Below, in pieces: positions 45,130 through 54,116 of a DNA stretch of 64,000 nucleotides. This DNA comes from Rhodospirillales bacterium URHD0017. GTDB taxonomy: Bacteria; Pseudomonadota; Alphaproteobacteria; Reyranellales; Reyranellaceae. Within the stretch, counting starts at the first letter, position 1, and each line of letters begins with the position of its first letter. The translations under genes and the position numbers were made by a program. The notes beneath the pieces are model-generated. The model saw nothing but the letters and a program-made list of their open reading frames with translations. It was not told where the DNA came from and ran no database searches. The stretch lies in assembly GCA_900110395.1 (NCBI GenBank), contig FODP01000004.1:62001-126000 (forward strand), written 5' to 3'.

Positions 45130-46428
45130 TTACATCTGGTTGGGCAACCAGAGGGCGATGATCGGGAAGGCGATCAGGATCACCAGCCGCAGGATGTCGG
45201 TGGCGATGAAGGGCAGCACACCCTTGAAGATCGACGAAAATGTGACGTCCTGGACCACGCTCTTGATCACGAAAACGTTCATGCCGACCGGCGGGTGGAT
45301 CAGGCCGAGCTCGACGGTCATGACGATGATGACGCCGAACCAGATCGGGTCGAAGCCGAGCGCCGTCACGACCGGGAAAATGATGGGCACCGTCAGGATG
45401 ATCATCGCCATGGCGTCCATCAGGCAGCCCAGGATCAGGTACATGACCATGATGATCGCGAGCACGCCGTAGGGACCGATGCCGAGCCCGGTCAGGAACT
45501 CGGTCACCTTCTGGGGCACCTGGGTGATGGTGAGGAAATAGCCGAACAGCAGCGCGCCGATCAGGACGGTGAACACGGCCGCCGCCGTGCGCGTGGCCTG
45601 CAGCAGCGAGGCGCGGATGCCGGCGCGGTCGAGGCGGCCCCGCAGCACGCCCAGCAGGAAGGCGCCGCTCGCGCCCACGCCTCCCGCCTCGGTCGGCGTG
45701 AAGACGCCGCCATAGAGGCCGCCGATCACCAGCACGAACAGCAGGACCGGCGCCCAGACATCGCGCATCCCGCCGACACGCTCGGACCAGCTCGCCTTGG
45801 CCACCGTTGGCAGGAAGTTGGGCCTGACGCGACAGATCACGGCAATGGTCGCCATGTACATCAGCATGGCGAGGATGCCGGGGCCGATGCCGGCGCGGAA
45901 CAGCTTGCCGACATCCTGCTGGGTGATCAGGCCGTAGACGGCGAGCACGGTCGACGGCGGCAGCATGGCGCCCAGCGTCCCGCCGGCGGCGATGACGCCC
46001 GTCGAAAAACTCTGCGGATAGCCGTAGCGGCGCATCTCGGGGTAGGCGACCGTCGAGAAGGTGGCGGCGGTGGCGACCGACGAGCCGGAGATGGCCGCGA
46101 AGCCGCCACAGGCGAACACGGTGGCGATGCCCAGGCCGCCCTTCCAGTGGCCGACCAGCGTGTTGGCGGCGCGGAAAAGTTCGCGGCTCACGCCGGAGTG
46201 CGAGACGAAGGCGCCCATCAGCAGGAACATGGGGATGACGCCGAACTGATAGTCGGTGACGGTGCGCATCGACACCTGGCCGATCAGTTTCAGCGCCGGC
46301 GCGCCGCCGGTCAGGTAGGCATAACCGCTGACGCCGACCAGCCCCATCGCCATGCCGACCGGCACGCGCAGCAGCATCAGCGCGAACAGCACCACGAAAC
46401 CGAGGATGGCGACGGTATCGGCGCTCAT
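45130..46428 (-). CDS. dctM: TRAP transporter large permease (DctM)
   Basis: A 432-residue polytopic membrane protein with about twelve helices, typical of DctM (FGVIPMFLLMGAFVSHSGVS near 70 and GVIAAGGTLGAMLPPSTVL near 135). It overlaps the DctQ gene by 4 bp (ATGA). With the small permease and DctP receptor it forms a sodium-driven tripartite importer. The order on the transcript is dctP-dctQ-dctM. Substrates of such systems are usually organic acids. Confidence 0.92.
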   Translation of the reverse strand: MSADTVAILGFVVLFALMLLRVPVGMAMGLVGVSGYAYLTGGAPALKLIGQVSMRTVTDYQFGVIPMFLLMGAFVSHSGVSRELFRAANTLVGHWKGGLGIATVFACGGFAAISGSSVATAATFSTVAYPEMRRYGYPQSFSTGVIAAGGTLGAMLPPSTVLAVYGLITQQDVGKLFRAGIGPGILAMLMYMATIAVICRVRPNFLPTVAKASWSERVGGMRDVWAPVLLFVLVIGGLYGGVFTPTEAGGVGASGAFLLGVLRGRLDRAGIRASLLQATRTAAAVFTVLIGALLFGYFLTITQVPQKVTEFLTGLGIGPYGVLAIIMVMYLILGCLMDAMAMIILTVPIIFPVVTALGFDPIWFGVIIVMTVELGLIHPPVGMNVFVIKSVVQDVTFSSIFKGVLPFIATDILRLVILIAFPIIALWLPNQM

Positions 46429-46943
46429 CGGTCAGCGGCGCTCTCGACAGCACTCTCTTCGTGCAGGTCCTCGGGATGGAAGATCAGCCGATAGGTACGG
46501 ATGGCAATGAGCACCACGGCCGACACGTCGCCCGCCCAGGCGATGGCGAAGAACGGCCAGGTCGGCAGGCCGAGATCGTAGGTGAGGACGTTGTCGTTGT
46601 AGGTCGCGCGCACCTTGTCGAACAGCGTGTAGGTCTGGACGGTGACGACGAACAGCAGCACCAGTGTGGCGAAGACGTCGATCACCCGCTTCCAGCGTTT
46701 GCTGGCCGATGCCCACACCAGGTCGACCGTGATATGGCCGCCGCGATAGGAGGTGGCGGCGATGCCCCAGAAGATCAGGATGCCCAGAAGCATCCGCCCG
46801 AAATCGTAGGAATCGGGGATCTGCACGCTGAAGAAGCGGCGCAGCAGAACCGAGAGGAAGATGTCGGCTGCCACCAGCCCCACGAACACCGCCGCGATCG
46901 CCTCGATCGTGTCGATGATGCGATCCATGAATTTGCGATTCAT
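46425..46943 (-). CDS. dctQ: TRAP transporter small permease (DctQ)
   Basis: A four-helix membrane protein of about 172 residues (GLVAADIFLSVLLRRFFSV near the N-terminus, WAGDVSAVVLIAIRTYRLIF near the end). An ATG at 46955 and ATGs at 46943 and 46928 are in frame; the first overlaps a dispersed repeat whose end GGGATGACGG supplies that ATG. I use 46943 with low certainty. There is no clear ribosome site because the repeat occupies the upstream region. It lies between dctP and dctM. Confidence 0.8.
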   Translation of the reverse strand: MNRKFMDRIIDTIEAIAAVFVGLVAADIFLSVLLRRFFSVQIPDSYDFGRMLLGILIFWGIAATSYRGGHITVDLVWASASKRWKRVIDVFATLVLLFVVTVQTYTLFDKVRATYNDNVLTYDLGLPTWPFFAIAWAGDVSAVVLIAIRTYRLIFHPEDLHEESAVESAADR

Positions 46944-46948
46944 CTTAG

Positions 46949-47069
46949 CCGTCATCCCGAGCGAAGCCGCCCAGGGGGCGGCGTAGTCGAGGGACCTCCT
47001 CTTGGCGACGCAGCAACAAAACAGGTCCCTCCACTACGCTCGCTTCGCTCGCTCCGGTCGGGATGACGG
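46949..47069. repeat. 121-bp imperfect palindrome, GTCATCCCGAGCG type, copy 1, inside the TRAP operon
   Basis: It starts CCGTCATCCCGAGCG and ends CGGTCGGGATGACGG, and internally contains GAGGGACCT and AGGTCCCTC as an inverted pair. Two related copies are at 48142-48266 and 58019-58141. It lies between dctP and dctQ and runs into the first possible start of dctQ. A long hairpin in the transcript is predicted. Confidence 0.85.
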
Positions 47070-47074
47070 GGAGA

Positions 47075-48085
47075 CTAGAACCCCGCCCCGTACTTCGCGA
47101 CGGTCGCCTGAAAGTCCTTGTAGATCGCCTCCGGATCGCCGCCCGCCTTCTTGACCGCCTCGGCCCAGGCCTTCTGCAGCGGCGCCACCGCTGCCTGCCA
47201 CTGCTTGAGCTGGTCGGGCGTCAGCGCATAGACCTCGTGGTCCGGCAAAGCCTTCATCTTGGCCTTGCCCGCCGCCTCGAAGTCGTGCCACGGCGAGCTG
47301 AGCTTCACCGCCCATTCGGTGGTGCAATGATCGTCGATCACCTTCTTCTGGGCGGGCGACATCGCGTCGTACTTGGCCTTGTTCATCGAGTAGGTGAACG
47401 TCGTCGAATAGAGCGGCGCGTCGATATGGTACTTGGTGACCTTGTCGAGGCCGAACAGGAACATCGAGCCCCACGGGAAGAAGATGCCGTCGGCGACACC
47501 GCGCTCCAGCACCTCGCGCGCCTCGGGCGCCGAAGCCTGCACGTTGGTGCCGCCCATCATGGTCACCATCTGGCCGATCGTGCTCTGCGCCGGGCGGATC
47601 TTCATGCCCTTGATGTCCTCCGGCACCACGACCTTCTTGCGCCCGTGGTAGGTCGCGGGATCGTGGATGAAGGCGAGGCAGAAGTGCGTGTCCTTCATCT
47701 CGGTCGCGGCGTACTTGCGATACCACGCGTCGAGCGCGGCCGTGCCCTTCTTGGCGTCGGCGAAGGTAAAGGGGATCTGGCCGACGGCGATCACCGGAAA
47801 GCGGCCGGGCTGGTAGCCCGGGTTGACGTAGGTCAGGTCGGCGATGCCGTCGCGCGCCATGTCGTAATGGTCGAACGCCTTGCCGAGCTGCTCGGACGGG
47901 AAGATCGCCGTCTTGATGGTGCCGTTGGAGGCCTTGCCGATCGACTCGGCCCATTCCTTGGTCGCCGGCACCAGCGCATGGGCAGGCGGCAGCCAGATGG
48001 AGATCTTGAGGTCGACCGGCTTGTCCTGAGCCATCGCGGGAAGTCCGGCAAAGCCCAGGGCCGCTGCCAGAGCGAGCTTCTTCAT
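47075..48085 (-). CDS. dctP: TRAP transporter substrate-binding protein (DctP)
   Basis: A 336-residue periplasmic receptor with signal peptide MKKLALAAALGFAGLPAMAQ. The conserved region IKGMKIRPAQSTIGQMVTMM near 150 holds the Arg for carboxylate binding. The start ATG at 48083-48085 follows GGAGGAAA. It is the first gene of the TRAP operon; a repeat occupies the gap to dctQ. A second copy of that repeat lies about 55 bp upstream at 48142-48266. Confidence 0.92.
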   Translation of the reverse strand: MKKLALAAALGFAGLPAMAQDKPVDLKISIWLPPAHALVPATKEWAESIGKASNGTIKTAIFPSEQLGKAFDHYDMARDGIADLTYVNPGYQPGRFPVIAVGQIPFTFADAKKGTAALDAWYRKYAATEMKDTHFCLAFIHDPATYHGRKKVVVPEDIKGMKIRPAQSTIGQMVTMMGGTNVQASAPEAREVLERGVADGIFFPWGSMFLFGLDKVTKYHIDAPLYSTTFTYSMNKAKYDAMSPAQKKVIDDHCTTEWAVKLSSPWHDFEAAGKAKMKALPDHEVYALTPDQLKQWQAAVAPLQKAWAEAVKKAGGDPEAIYKDFQATVAKYGAGF

Positions 48086-48141
48086 CGCCGTTTCCTCCAA
48101 ATTTGTTTGCTCCCCCAACTATAGGCGAAGCGACCCGCCCT

Positions 48142-48266
48142 CGTCATCCCGAGCGGAGCCGCCGCCGCAGGGGGCGGCGCAGTCGAGGGACCTGTTTTGG
48201 TGGCGCAGCGACAAAAAAGGTCCCTCGGCTGCGCCACCCTGCGGGTGGCTTCGCTCGGGATGATGG
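48142..48266. repeat. 125-bp imperfect palindrome, GTCATCCCGAGCG type, copy 2
   Basis: It begins CGTCATCCCGAGCGGAGCC, with an inner GAGGGACCTG and AGGTCCCTCGG pair, and ends GCTCGGGATGATGG. It lies between divergent dctP and rsmB, directly before the rsmB start at 48283. It shares ends and inner arms with copies at 46949-47069 and 58019-58141 but differs in the central part. Confidence 0.85.
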
Positions 48267-48282
48267 TCTATCACCCCGCGCA

Positions 48283-49581
48283 ATGGATATTGTTCACTCG
48301 CGGCGCGTCGCGCTCGACATCCTGGTGGCGTGCCTCGACAAGGGCCAGCCGCTCGACGATGCGCTGGCCCGCCATCAGGGGTTCGCCGGGCTCGATCCGC
48401 GCGACCGCGCCTTCGTGCGCCTGCTGCTGGCCACCACCGTGCGCCGCCTGGGCGAGATCGACGAGGTGCTGGGCTTCCTGGTCGAACGGCCTCTCGAGGG
48501 CGCCAACGCCGCCGGCCGGCAGGTGTTGCGCCTGGGCGCGGCCCAGCTGCTGTTCCTGGGCACGCCGCCGCATGCCGCGGTCGACACCTCGGTGCGGCTG
48601 GTGGTCGATGCCGGCCTGCCGCATCTCAAGGGGCTGGCCAATGCCGTCCTGCGCCGCGTTTCGCGCGACGGGCCTGCCCTGCTGGGCGATCGCGATCCGG
48701 CACGGCTCAACACGCCGCAATGGCTGTGGAACAGCTGGACCCAGAGCTACGGCGAGGAGGCGACGCGCGCCATCGCCGCCGCCCACCTGGTCGAGGCGCC
48801 GCTCGACCTCACGCCGCGCTCCAACGCCGAGTTCTGGGCCGGCCGGCTCGAGGGCGAGGTGCTGCCGACGGGCTCGATCCGCCGCGAGGGCGGCGGCAAC
48901 GTCACCGAGCTGCCGGGATTCGCCGAAGGCGCATGGTGGGTGCAGGACGCCGCCGCGACGCTCCCGGTCCGCCTGCTGGACGACATTTCGGGCAAGCGCG
49001 TTGCCGATCTCTGCGCGGCGCCGGGCGGCAAGACCCTGCAGCTCGCCGCGGCCGGCGCGCAGGTTACCGCCGTCGACATCTCGGCGCGGCGCATGGCGCG
49101 GGTGGGCGAGAACCTCGCGCGCGCCGGTCTCGCCGCCGACCTGGTGACGGCGGATGTCGGCAAGTGGGTCACGTCCGCTACCTTCGACGCCATCCTGCTC
49201 GATGCGCCGTGCTCGGGCACCGGCACCTTGCGCCGCCATCCCGACATCGCCTGGCTGAAGGACGAAGAGGACATCGCCCGCCTGACCCTGACACAGGACC
49301 GGCTGCTGGTGCGCGCCGCCGACCTGTTGAAGCCCGGCGGCACTCTTGTCTATGCGGTGTGCTCGCTGCAGGAGGATGAAGGCGTGGCCCGGCTGGAGGC
49401 CCTGCTGGCACGCGACAGCCGCTTGCAGCGGGTGCCCATACAGGCGGCCGAGGTGCCGGGACTTGCCAACGCCGTCACGCCGGCGGGTGACGTCCGCACT
49501 CTCCCCTCGATGTGGGCCGAGCGCGGCGGCATGGACGGCTTCTACATCGCGCGCGTCCAGAAGGATCAGGCTGGACCGTGA
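48283..49581 (+). CDS. rsmB: 16S rRNA m5C967 methyltransferase-like RsmB
   Basis: A 432-residue SAM-dependent RNA cytosine-5 methyltransferase. The N-terminal NusB-like RNA-binding domain (ALDILVACLDKGQPLDDALA) runs over about residues 1-140. The Rossmann methylase domain has VADLCAAPGGKTLQLAAAG near 245. The catalytic cysteines are Cys310 in LDAPCSGTGTLRR and Cys360 in VYAVCSLQ. The ATG at 48283 is in a GC-rich context just past a repeat; an upstream in-frame start would run through that repeat. The role is ribosomal RNA modification. Confidence 0.9.
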   Translation: MDIVHSRRVALDILVACLDKGQPLDDALARHQGFAGLDPRDRAFVRLLLATTVRRLGEIDEVLGFLVERPLEGANAAGRQVLRLGAAQLLFLGTPPHAAVDTSVRLVVDAGLPHLKGLANAVLRRVSRDGPALLGDRDPARLNTPQWLWNSWTQSYGEEATRAIAAAHLVEAPLDLTPRSNAEFWAGRLEGEVLPTGSIRREGGGNVTELPGFAEGAWWVQDAAATLPVRLLDDISGKRVADLCAAPGGKTLQLAAAGAQVTAVDISARRMARVGENLARAGLAADLVTADVGKWVTSATFDAILLDAPCSGTGTLRRHPDIAWLKDEEDIARLTLTQDRLLVRAADLLKPGGTLVYAVCSLQEDEGVARLEALLARDSRLQRVPIQAAEVPGLANAVTPAGDVRTLPSMWAERGGMDGFYIARVQKDQAGP

Positions 49582-49589
49582 AGCACCCC

Positions 49590-49790
49590 ATGAGGCAGGC
49601 CGACAAGGCAACGCCCGCCTTCATGAAAATCGAAGGCCGGATTGCCCGTCCCCTGCCTTCCGAGGCGACCAACGTAACCACGAGGAAATTCTGGTTGGTT
49701 CAGCCATGGGTGATCGTGACCCTTTGTCTGATCATCATGGCCGCGTTGTCGGTTCCTGGCCTCTTGATGGATTTGTATCGTGGCTTCTGA
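49590..49790 (+). CDS. Possible small single-helix membrane protein
   Basis: An open frame of 66 codons follows RsmB. The C-terminal part reads FWLVQPWVIVTLCLIIMAAL, a plausible membrane helix ending in LMDLYRGF. No strong ribosome site is seen; alternative starts are at 49578 (GTG) and 49623 (ATG). It may be real or chance. No homologue is known to me. Confidence 0.35.
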   Translation: MRQADKATPAFMKIEGRIARPLPSEATNVTTRKFWLVQPWVIVTLCLIIMAALSVPGLLMDLYRGF

Positions 49791-49878
49791 GTGCATTCGG
49801 CCCAACCTCAGGTGACGCATTTGAAAGCACCAGTTGCCGCGGGTAGGTTGGCCGTTCGCTCGGGATGAAGGAGCCACG

Positions 49879-51591
49879 GTGCCCGCAGACGACGGCAAGG
49901 CCGATCGGCGCATCGCCTCTTGGTTGCGTGTCTATCGCGCGGCCGACCTGCGTCCCGACATCATCGCCGGCCTGTCGCTCGCGGCCTTCGTCATTCCGGA
50001 ATCGCTGGCCTACGCGACGCTCGCGGGCCTGCAGCCTGTGGCAGGTCTCTATTGCTACCTGGTCGCCGGTCTCGCCTATGCCCTGTTCGGCACAAGCTGC
50101 CAGCTCGCCGTCGGCCCCACCTCGGCGCTGGCTCTCGCCGTCGCGGCCGGCGTTGCGACCCTGTCGTCCGGCGATCCTTCCCGCGCCGCCGGGCTGGCGG
50201 CGGCCGTCGCCCTGCTGGTCGGGCTGATCTCGATCGGCGGCAGGTACGTCGGCCTCGCGAACCTCGCCTACTTCCTGTCCAACCCGGTGGTGACGGGCTT
50301 TAAGACCGGCGCGGCGATCTACATCGCCTCGACGCAGCTACCGAAGGTCCTCGGCCTGCACCCCGGCGCCGGCAACTTCTTCGAGCGGATCGCGCACGTT
50401 GTCATGTCTCTCGAAGAGGCATCGCTGCCCGCGACCGTCGTCGGCGTTGCTGCCGTCGCCCTCTTCCTCGGTCTTGAGCGCGCTTTCCCCGGCCGGCCGA
50501 CGACTCTCGTCGTCGTCGCCTTGTCGATCGTGCTCGCCTCGCTGCTCGATGCGTCGCGTTTCGGCATATTGCTGGTCGGCGATCTGCCGCGCGGATTGCC
50601 GCTGCCATCGTTGCCTGACGTCAAGGCGAGCGAACTCGGCCTCCTGATACCGACGGCGTTCGCCTGCTTTCTCCTCGCTTACAGCGAGGCGATCTCGGTG
50701 GCCCGCAGCTTCGCCCAGAAGAACGGCTACGAGATCGACCCGGAGCGTGAGCTCACGGCGCTGGGCGCGGCCAACGTCGCCACTTCGCTGGTGCGCGGCT
50801 TCCCGGTTTCCGGCGGCATGTCGCAGACGGCGGTCAACGACATGGGCGGCGCGCGCTCGCCGCTGTCGCTCGTCGTCACCTCGGGCGCCGTCGCCCTGAC
50901 GCTGCTGTTCCTGTCCGGCCTGTTCCGCAACCTGCCCGAACCGGTGCTGGGCGCCATCATCCTCATGGCGGCGAAGCACCTGGTGAAGATCGACGAGCTG
51001 CGCGAGCTGTGGCGCGCCGCGCGGGCGGAGTTCGGGATCGCCATTATCGCCCTGCTCGGCGTGCTTGCGGCCGGGCTGCTGAACGGCCTGCTGCTGGCGG
51101 CCATGGGTTCGCTGATCCTGCTGCTGGCCCGCGCCTCGCGGCCGTCCATCGTCGTCCTCGCCCGTGATCCGGCCAGTGGCCGATACATCAATCGCGACCG
51201 ACTGGAGGTGCCGCAGGCGACGCCGGGTATCGTCGTATTGCGCAGCGCGGGCGCCTGGGTCTACTTCAATGCCGAGCAGATCCGCCGTCACTTGCTGGAA
51301 CTCGTCGAGCAGGCGGCGCAGCCGGTCGTCACCGTCGTCGTCGATTTCTCACAGGTGCCGGCCGTCGACATCACGGCCGCAGCGAGCCTGCGCACGCTGA
51401 GTCGAACGCTCGCTGCGCGCGGGATTTCTCTCAGGCTCGCAGAAGTGCGCGACGATGTCGCCGAGCAGCTGATCGCCGACGGCGTCGAAGCCGAGACCGG
51501 GCCCATCCTGGCGCACCTTTCCGTCGAGCAATGCACGGTAACGGGGCGACTGCCTCCTCCCAGCCCGCATCGTGATCGCACGCGCATCTGA
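49879..51591 (+). CDS. SulP-family anion transporter with STAS domain
   Basis: A 570-residue protein from the GTG at 49879 (AAGGAG five bases upstream; a longer frame exists). It has many membrane helices, with the SulP hallmark AAFVIPESLAYATLAGLQPV near residue 38 and FPVSGGMSQTAVNDMGGARS near 310. The C-terminal STAS domain (IVVLRSAGAWVYFNAEQIRR and VVDFSQVPAVDITAAASL) fits regulation of uptake. SulP proteins carry sulfate, bicarbonate or other anions. In this sulfur-rich window sulfate uptake is plausible but unproven. Confidence 0.9.
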   Translation: MPADDGKADRRIASWLRVYRAADLRPDIIAGLSLAAFVIPESLAYATLAGLQPVAGLYCYLVAGLAYALFGTSCQLAVGPTSALALAVAAGVATLSSGDPSRAAGLAAAVALLVGLISIGGRYVGLANLAYFLSNPVVTGFKTGAAIYIASTQLPKVLGLHPGAGNFFERIAHVVMSLEEASLPATVVGVAAVALFLGLERAFPGRPTTLVVVALSIVLASLLDASRFGILLVGDLPRGLPLPSLPDVKASELGLLIPTAFACFLLAYSEAISVARSFAQKNGYEIDPERELTALGAANVATSLVRGFPVSGGMSQTAVNDMGGARSPLSLVVTSGAVALTLLFLSGLFRNLPEPVLGAIILMAAKHLVKIDELRELWRAARAEFGIAIIALLGVLAAGLLNGLLLAAMGSLILLLARASRPSIVVLARDPASGRYINRDRLEVPQATPGIVVLRSAGAWVYFNAEQIRRHLLELVEQAAQPVVTVVVDFSQVPAVDITAAASLRTLSRTLAARGISLRLAEVRDDVAEQLIADGVEAETGPILAHLSVEQCTVTGRLPPPSPHRDRTRI

Positions 51592-51600
51592 ATGCGCTCT

Positions 51601-51622
51601 GCCGGCTGGAAGCCGGCGGTCC
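51601..51622. repeat. Variant palindromic repeat GCCGGCTGGAAGCCGGCGGTCC
   Basis: A single-copy variant of the GGCCTGGAGGCC repeat family (compare 37210-37268). It keeps the TGGA centre, palindromic arms and the 3' GCGGTCC. It lies between the SulP gene and the aminotransferase gene. Confidence 0.6.
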
Positions 51623-51674
51623 GGCGGACCATGATAGGGTTCGGAAGCCGACGCAGCCCAGAAGAGGTCCCGAA

Positions 51675-52955
51675 ATGAGTACGACGACGCTTGCCGCTCG
51701 ACGCGACCGGGCGCTGGGAACCGGAGCGCCGCTGTTCTACGACAAGCCCCTGCACATCGTCCGCGGCGAGGGCACGTACCTGTTCGACGACACCGGCCGG
51801 CGCTACGTCGACATGTACAACAACGTGCCGTGCGTCGGGCATGCCAACCCGCACGTCGTCGAAGCGATGGCGCGCCAGCAGGCGACGCTGAACGTGCACA
51901 GCCGCTACCTGCACGAAGGCATCGTCGCCCTGGCCGAACGCATCGCGGCGCTGCATGGGCCCGCGATCGAGAGCGTCGTGTTCAGCTGCTCGGGCACCGA
52001 GGCCAACGAGGTGGCGCTGCGCATCGCGCGTGGGGAGAGCGGCAAGCAGGGTATCGTCTGCACCAACGCCACCTATCATGGCAACAGCGAGGCGGTCGGC
52101 AAGATGACCCGCATCGGAGCCGGCCAGAACACCAGCGGCGACGTGCGCGCCATCCCCTTCCCCGAGATGTTCCGGCCGATCGTGCCGGGCGCCAGCGAAT
52201 CCGACCTTCTGGAGGCTTATCTCGAGCGCCTGCGCGGGGTGATCCGCGGCTTCGAGGAGGACGGCACGGGCTTCGCCGGCCTGATCGTCTGCCCGATCTT
52301 CGCCAATGAGGGCCTGCCCGACGTGCCGCGCGGCTTCATGGCGCGCGCCGCCGAAGTGGTGCGCGCGGCCGGCGGGTACATGATCGCCGACGAGGTCCAG
52401 GCGGGCTACTGCCGCACCGGGCGCTGGTGGGGCTACGAAGGCACGGGCTTCACGCCCGACATCGTCGTCACCGGCAAGCCGATGGGCAACGGCCTGCCGC
52501 TCGCCGCCACCGCCGCCAGCAAGGCGCTGGTCGACGGCTTCCGGGCGCGCACGCGCTATTTCAACACCTTTGCCTCGAGTCCCCTGCAGGCGGCGGTCGG
52601 CATGGCGGTGATCGACGTCATCGAGCGCGACAAGCTCAAGGAGAACGTCGCGCGCGTCGGCGCCAGCCTCAAGGCGGCCCTCGGCGAGCGCAAGAAGACG
52701 TGCGCCGCCATCGGCGACGTGCGCGGGCAGGGGCTGTTCATCGGCGTCGAGATGGTGAAGGGCAAGGCGCTCGAACCCGACTCCGATCGGGCGATCGAGG
52801 TCGTCAACAAGCTGAAGGACCGTGGCTTCCTCACCAGCAACGCCGGCGCCTTCCGGAATGTCGTAAAGATTCGACCGCCGCTGGTCTTCAGCCAGGGCGA
52901 CGCCGACGAGTTCCTTACCGCCTTCGACACGACGATTGCCGAGATAAATGGCTGA
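51675..52955 (+). CDS. Class III PLP aminotransferase / phospho-lyase family
   Basis: A 426-residue PLP enzyme of class III fold. SGTEANEVALRIARGES near 110 binds the cofactor phosphate, YMIADEVQAGYCRTGRWWGY near 235 holds the Asp, and the PLP lysine is in VVTGKPMGNGLPLAA near 275. It overlaps the following kinase gene by 8 bp. Together the pair resembles the mammalian ethanolamine-phosphate and phosphohydroxylysine phospho-lyases (AGXT2L1/2) with their APH-type kinases. A phospho-lyase role is therefore favoured over transamination, by context. Confidence 0.87.
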   Translation: MSTTTLAARRDRALGTGAPLFYDKPLHIVRGEGTYLFDDTGRRYVDMYNNVPCVGHANPHVVEAMARQQATLNVHSRYLHEGIVALAERIAALHGPAIESVVFSCSGTEANEVALRIARGESGKQGIVCTNATYHGNSEAVGKMTRIGAGQNTSGDVRAIPFPEMFRPIVPGASESDLLEAYLERLRGVIRGFEEDGTGFAGLIVCPIFANEGLPDVPRGFMARAAEVVRAAGGYMIADEVQAGYCRTGRWWGYEGTGFTPDIVVTGKPMGNGLPLAATAASKALVDGFRARTRYFNTFASSPLQAAVGMAVIDVIERDKLKENVARVGASLKAALGERKKTCAAIGDVRGQGLFIGVEMVKGKALEPDSDRAIEVVNKLKDRGFLTSNAGAFRNVVKIRPPLVFSQGDADEFLTAFDTTIAEING

Positions 52956-53937
52956 AGACACTTTTGCGCCTGCGGCACGCGAGGCGCTCGAGGCGTTTCC
53001 CATCGAGCCGGACAGTCTCGATCTCGTGTCGCTGGCGGAGAACGTCACCTACCGCGTTGTCGACCGCCGCGACGGCGCAGCCTACGCCTTGCGGCTGCAC
53101 CGGCCCTGGTATCACACCCACGACGAGCTGGTCTCGGAGCGCGCCTGGATCCGCGCGCTGGCCGACGCGGGCATCGCGGTGCAGATGCCGATGCGCACGC
53201 GCGACGGGCAGGACTACGCGGCCGTGACGATTGCGGCCACCGGCGAACGGCGGTTCGCGGGACTGGCCCGCTGGTCGACGGGGCGCGTGCTCGCCGATGT
53301 TCTGCGCGAGACGACCGACACCAGGATTGCCGAACGGCACTTCACCGAGCTCGGTGCTGTCACCGCAGCGCTGCACAACCAGGCCGCGGCCTGGCGGCCG
53401 CCGGCTGCGTTCATACGGAATGATCTGGACGCGGACGGCTTCATGGGCGACGCGCCGCATTGGGGACCGTTCTGGGATCACAAGGGGCTGTCCCGCGCCG
53501 AGCGCCGGCTGGTGCTCGACATGCGCTCGCGCCTGCATGCGGCGCTCAGCCGGCTGGAGCGACAACCCGCCGTCTACAGCATGATCCACGCCGACATGCA
53601 TCCGGGCAACGTGCTGATCGATGACAGCGGGCTTACCGTCATCGACTTCGACGACGCGGCCTGGGGCTGGCATGCCTACGACATCGCGGTGGCCCTGGTG
53701 CATCAGCAGGGGCCGGAGCTGGCCGCCTTCGAGCAGGCCTACATCGCGGGCTACCGCTCCGTGCGGCCGATCTCGGACCAGGTGCTGGCGCTGGTGCCGA
53801 TGTTCCGCCTGGTCCGCGGCCTGGCCCAGATCGGCTGGTACCACCAGCGCCCCGAGCTCAAGAAGTCACCGGCGCGCTTCGAGGAGGTGAAGGCCGTCGT
53901 GCTCGAGCAATGTTTGACGATCGGGCGGGAGATTTGA
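52948..53937 (+). CDS. APH-family kinase (hydroxylysine or ethanolamine kinase-like)
   Basis: A 329-residue protein of the aminoglycoside phosphotransferase fold. The catalytic loop is MIHADMHPGNVLIDD near 213 and the metal motif VIDFDDAAWG near 230; the N-terminal lobe contains ALRLHRPWYHTHDELVSERA. It is translationally coupled to the class III PLP enzyme, so the kinase probably phosphorylates the hydroxyl of an amino alcohol that the PLP enzyme then eliminates. Homoserine or fructosamine kinase-like roles are the alternative. A block of palindromes starts directly after its stop. Confidence 0.82.
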   Translation: MAEDTFAPAAREALEAFPIEPDSLDLVSLAENVTYRVVDRRDGAAYALRLHRPWYHTHDELVSERAWIRALADAGIAVQMPMRTRDGQDYAAVTIAATGERRFAGLARWSTGRVLADVLRETTDTRIAERHFTELGAVTAALHNQAAAWRPPAAFIRNDLDADGFMGDAPHWGPFWDHKGLSRAERRLVLDMRSRLHAALSRLERQPAVYSMIHADMHPGNVLIDDSGLTVIDFDDAAWGWHAYDIAVALVHQQGPELAAFEQAYIAGYRSVRPISDQVLALVPMFRLVRGLAQIGWYHQRPELKKSPARFEEVKAVVLEQCLTIGREI

Positions 53938-54113
53938 TGGGAGCGCGCCACTCCGTGGCGCTCATCTCATGCTCATGTTCCTCTCCCCCGCTAGGGGGAG
54001 AGGGTAGGTGAGGGGGAACCGACGTGCGTCGCCCCCCCACCCACCCCCCCCCCCTAGCGGGGGAGAGGAGCATGAATAATGAATATGAGCGCCACGGAGT
54101 GGCGCGCTCCCAG
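53938..54113. repeat. Nested palindromic block with perfect 25-bp outer arms
   Basis: Outer arms at 53939-53963 and 54087-54111 are exact reverse complements with palindromic core GCGCCACTCCGTGGCGC. Inside is an inverted pair of CCCCCGCTAGGGGG-type repeats (53980-54004 and 54050-54069, also seen at 751-770). In the middle is a cytosine-rich run at about 54031-54054. Total length is about 175 bp. It lies between the convergent kinase and VOC genes and has no coding potential. Confidence 0.85.
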
Positions 54114-54116
54114 CAG

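Noticed and set aside
44069..46453. Minus-strand frame of about 794 codons spanning the ABC and TRAP genes in another phase
   Set aside because: It covers the correct frames of two recognised genes and has low-complexity Arg/His/Pro content.
54031..54055. C-rich run as a terminator or quadruplex element
   Set aside because: It lies within nested repeats with no paired stem or T-run; at most it is a slippage-prone tract.
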